Shown piece after piece: positions 39,706 to 39,848 of a stretch of 39,848 bases of DNA (position 1 is the first letter of the stretch; each line of letters opens with the position of its first letter). Below the pieces are notes generated by a model. That model was not told the DNA's origin. It saw only the letters and a list, made by a program, of their open reading frames with translations, and made no database searches. The stretch covers positions 1-39,848 of the forward strand of contig SUYO01000013.1 in NCBI GenBank assembly GCA_015060385.1, read 5' to 3'. Source of the stretch: Bacteroidales bacterium (GTDB lineage Bacteria > Bacteroidota > Bacteroidia > Bacteroidales > UBA932). Both the position numbers and the translations under genes were made by a program.

Positions 39706-39848
39706 TTACTCTTTCTTCAGCTCCTTGATAGGATTTGAGTTCATCAGCCTTACAGCCTGCCAGGTTATGGAAACGATTGCTACCAGGACGATGATCATCA
39801 AGGCAATCGCATATATCCACCAATAATTGTCGATTCGATATGCATAAC
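39706..39848 (-). CDS. FtsX/MacB-type ABC transporter permease, C-terminal end only
   Basis: The minus-strand frame entering at the window edge and ending at TAA (39706-39708) encodes YAYRIDNYWWIYAIAL, then MIIVLVAIVSITWQAV, then RLMNSNPIKELKKE. A last membrane helix followed by an A/N-NP-x-x-x-L-(K/R) tail is the standard C-terminus of FtsX-like permeases of MacB-type exporters. Only 47 residues are in the window, so the transported substrate cannot be judged. Confidence 0.85.
   Translation of the reverse strand, partial: YAYRIDNYWWIYAIALMIIVLVAIVSITWQAVRLMNSNPIKELKKE

Overview
The window is about 40 kb of a Bacteroidales (phylum Bacteroidota) chromosome. The evidence is the short 286-residue primary sigma factor, the many promoters of the TAnnTTTG (-7) and TTTG (-33) type, the absence of Shine-Dalgarno leaders, and the families present: TamB-like giant protein, DUF2723 membrane protein, COG2509 flavoprotein, 6-bladed beta-propeller lipoprotein, TPR-membrane-HTH regulator, and BlaR1 fused to a TonB C-terminus. 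I cannot name the genus from sequence alone. Most of the window is core chromosome. From about 30 kb onward it becomes an accessory-looking stretch of regulators, lipoproteins and broken genes.

Layout. 1-2.2 kb (minus): a BlaI-type repressor, a BlaR1/M56 sensor peptidase with a TonB C-terminal domain, and the start of a TPR protein, behind a promoter with a perfect inverted repeat. 2.2-10.3 kb (minus): TamB-like envelope protein, a tetrapyrrole-methylase-fold methyltransferase, FolB, a small repeat element with terminal inverted repeats, MtaB, and a PhnP-like metallo-hydrolase. 10.3-14.3 kb (plus): TsaD, a COG2509 flavoprotein and a secreted M64 peptidase. TsaD (t6A synthesis) and MtaB (ms2t6A) both modify A37 of ANN-decoding tRNAs. 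14.3-17.9 kb: an SRP RNA gene between M64 and cytidine deaminase, MnmA with an internal insertion, a BaiN-like flavoprotein, and tRNA-Thr(CGU). 17.9-21 kb (minus): a thioredoxin lipoprotein, then dnaN, a DnaQ-fold exonuclease and a degenerate FAH-like protein in one operon. 21.1-25.3 kb (plus): Do/HtrA protease, rpoD and argS, closed by a strong terminator. 25.3-28.3 kb (minus): a DUF2723 protein.

28.4-39.8 kb: a lipoprotein, outer-membrane barrel and TPR-HTH operon driven by a promoter with a C9 tract in its spacer. Next come two regulator modules that pair small membrane proteins with XRE repressors. They are followed by an operon of a pepsin-like PDZ lipoprotein and a beta-propeller lipoprotein. 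Divergent from that operon is a two-component system whose histidine kinase carries an in-frame amber codon, with four TGTTA repeats at 10-bp spacing between the two units. The window ends with a frameshifted RhuM-family gene and the C-terminus of an FtsX/MacB-type permease.

The strongest leads are the inverted-repeat element at 4377-4548, the identical 28-bp palindromic core at 2170-2197 and 12933-12960, the C9 promoter spacer at 30658-30690, and the amber-interrupted kinase with its candidate response-regulator array.
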